Source: Methanobacteriota archaeon (lineage in GTDB: Archaea > Thermoplasmatota > Poseidoniia > Poseidoniales > Poseidoniaceae). Taken from it: a DNA stretch of 5,717 nt. The position numbers and the translations under genes are program-made. The number at the start of each line of letters is the position of its first letter. Positions within the stretch are counted from its first letter, which is position 1. Where the stretch lies: positions 1 to 5,717 of the forward strand of contig JABJFP010000171.1 of the NCBI GenBank assembly GCA_018662715.1, given 5' to 3'. The notes under the pieces are model-generated. The model saw only the letters and a program-made list of their open reading frames with translations, did not search any database and was not told the DNA's origin. Shown here one piece after another: positions 5,694 to 5,717 of the stretch.

Positions 5694-5717
5694 ATGACCA
5701 CATGCGATGAGTGCAAC
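5694..5717 (+). CDS. N-terminus of an unidentified protein beginning MTTCDECN
   Basis: Eight codons are visible before the window ends: M-T-T-C-D-E-C-N. The ATG is one base after the uppS stop and has a GGTGAG ribosome site, so a real gene start is likely. The CxxC pair four residues in is what a zinc-ribbon or other metal-binding N-terminus would look like, but eight residues are too few to assign a family. It is probably in the same operon as uppS. Confidence 0.5.

Overview
The window looks like a piece of a marine planktonic euryarchaeal genome, most likely Marine Group II (Poseidoniales) or a close relative. The reasons are: a cis-prenyltransferase with the archaeal/eukaryotic form of the catalytic motif (MDGNRR rather than the bacterial MDGNGR); compact gene packing with Shine-Dalgarno sites close to the GGAGGTGAT consensus; moderate GC content; and a large secreted, acidic, calcium-repeat-bearing peptidase next to a sodium-coupled amino-acid-type transporter. 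The lineage is inferred. No rRNA, tRNA, mobile element or CRISPR array is visible, and no stretch over 300 bases lacks a gene.

Layout from left to right. Positions 1-94 (minus) hold the first 31 codons of a neurotransmitter:sodium symporter (NSS/SNF, LeuT-like). Just upstream of it, with a 9-nt gap, lies a 722-residue M14 zinc carboxypeptidase (104-2272, minus). It has a signal peptide, a complete set of M14 catalytic residues, two inserted blocks of DxDxDG repeats and a C-terminal membrane anchor. After a 134-bp divergent intergenic region comes an MscS-family mechanosensitive channel (2407-3516, plus). It meets, tail to tail with a 1-bp gap, a 429-residue uncharacterised membrane protein (3518-4807, minus). 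A 105-bp divergent region then leads to uppS (4913-5692, plus). One base after uppS a further gene begins (5694, plus), starting MTTCDECN and cut by the window edge.

How the genes relate. The peptidase and the NSS transporter form an evident operon: an outward-facing carboxypeptidase would release single amino acids and the transporter could import them with sodium. UppS makes the long polyprenyl diphosphate that serves as glycan carrier lipid. The MscS channel is an osmotic safety valve. The most unusual item is the 429-residue protein. By eye it has the layout of an aminoglycoside-phosphotransferase/protein-kinase-like fold followed by two membrane helices, but its ATP-binding lysine, catalytic aspartate and metal-binding asparagine positions all appear replaced, which would make it a membrane-anchored pseudokinase.
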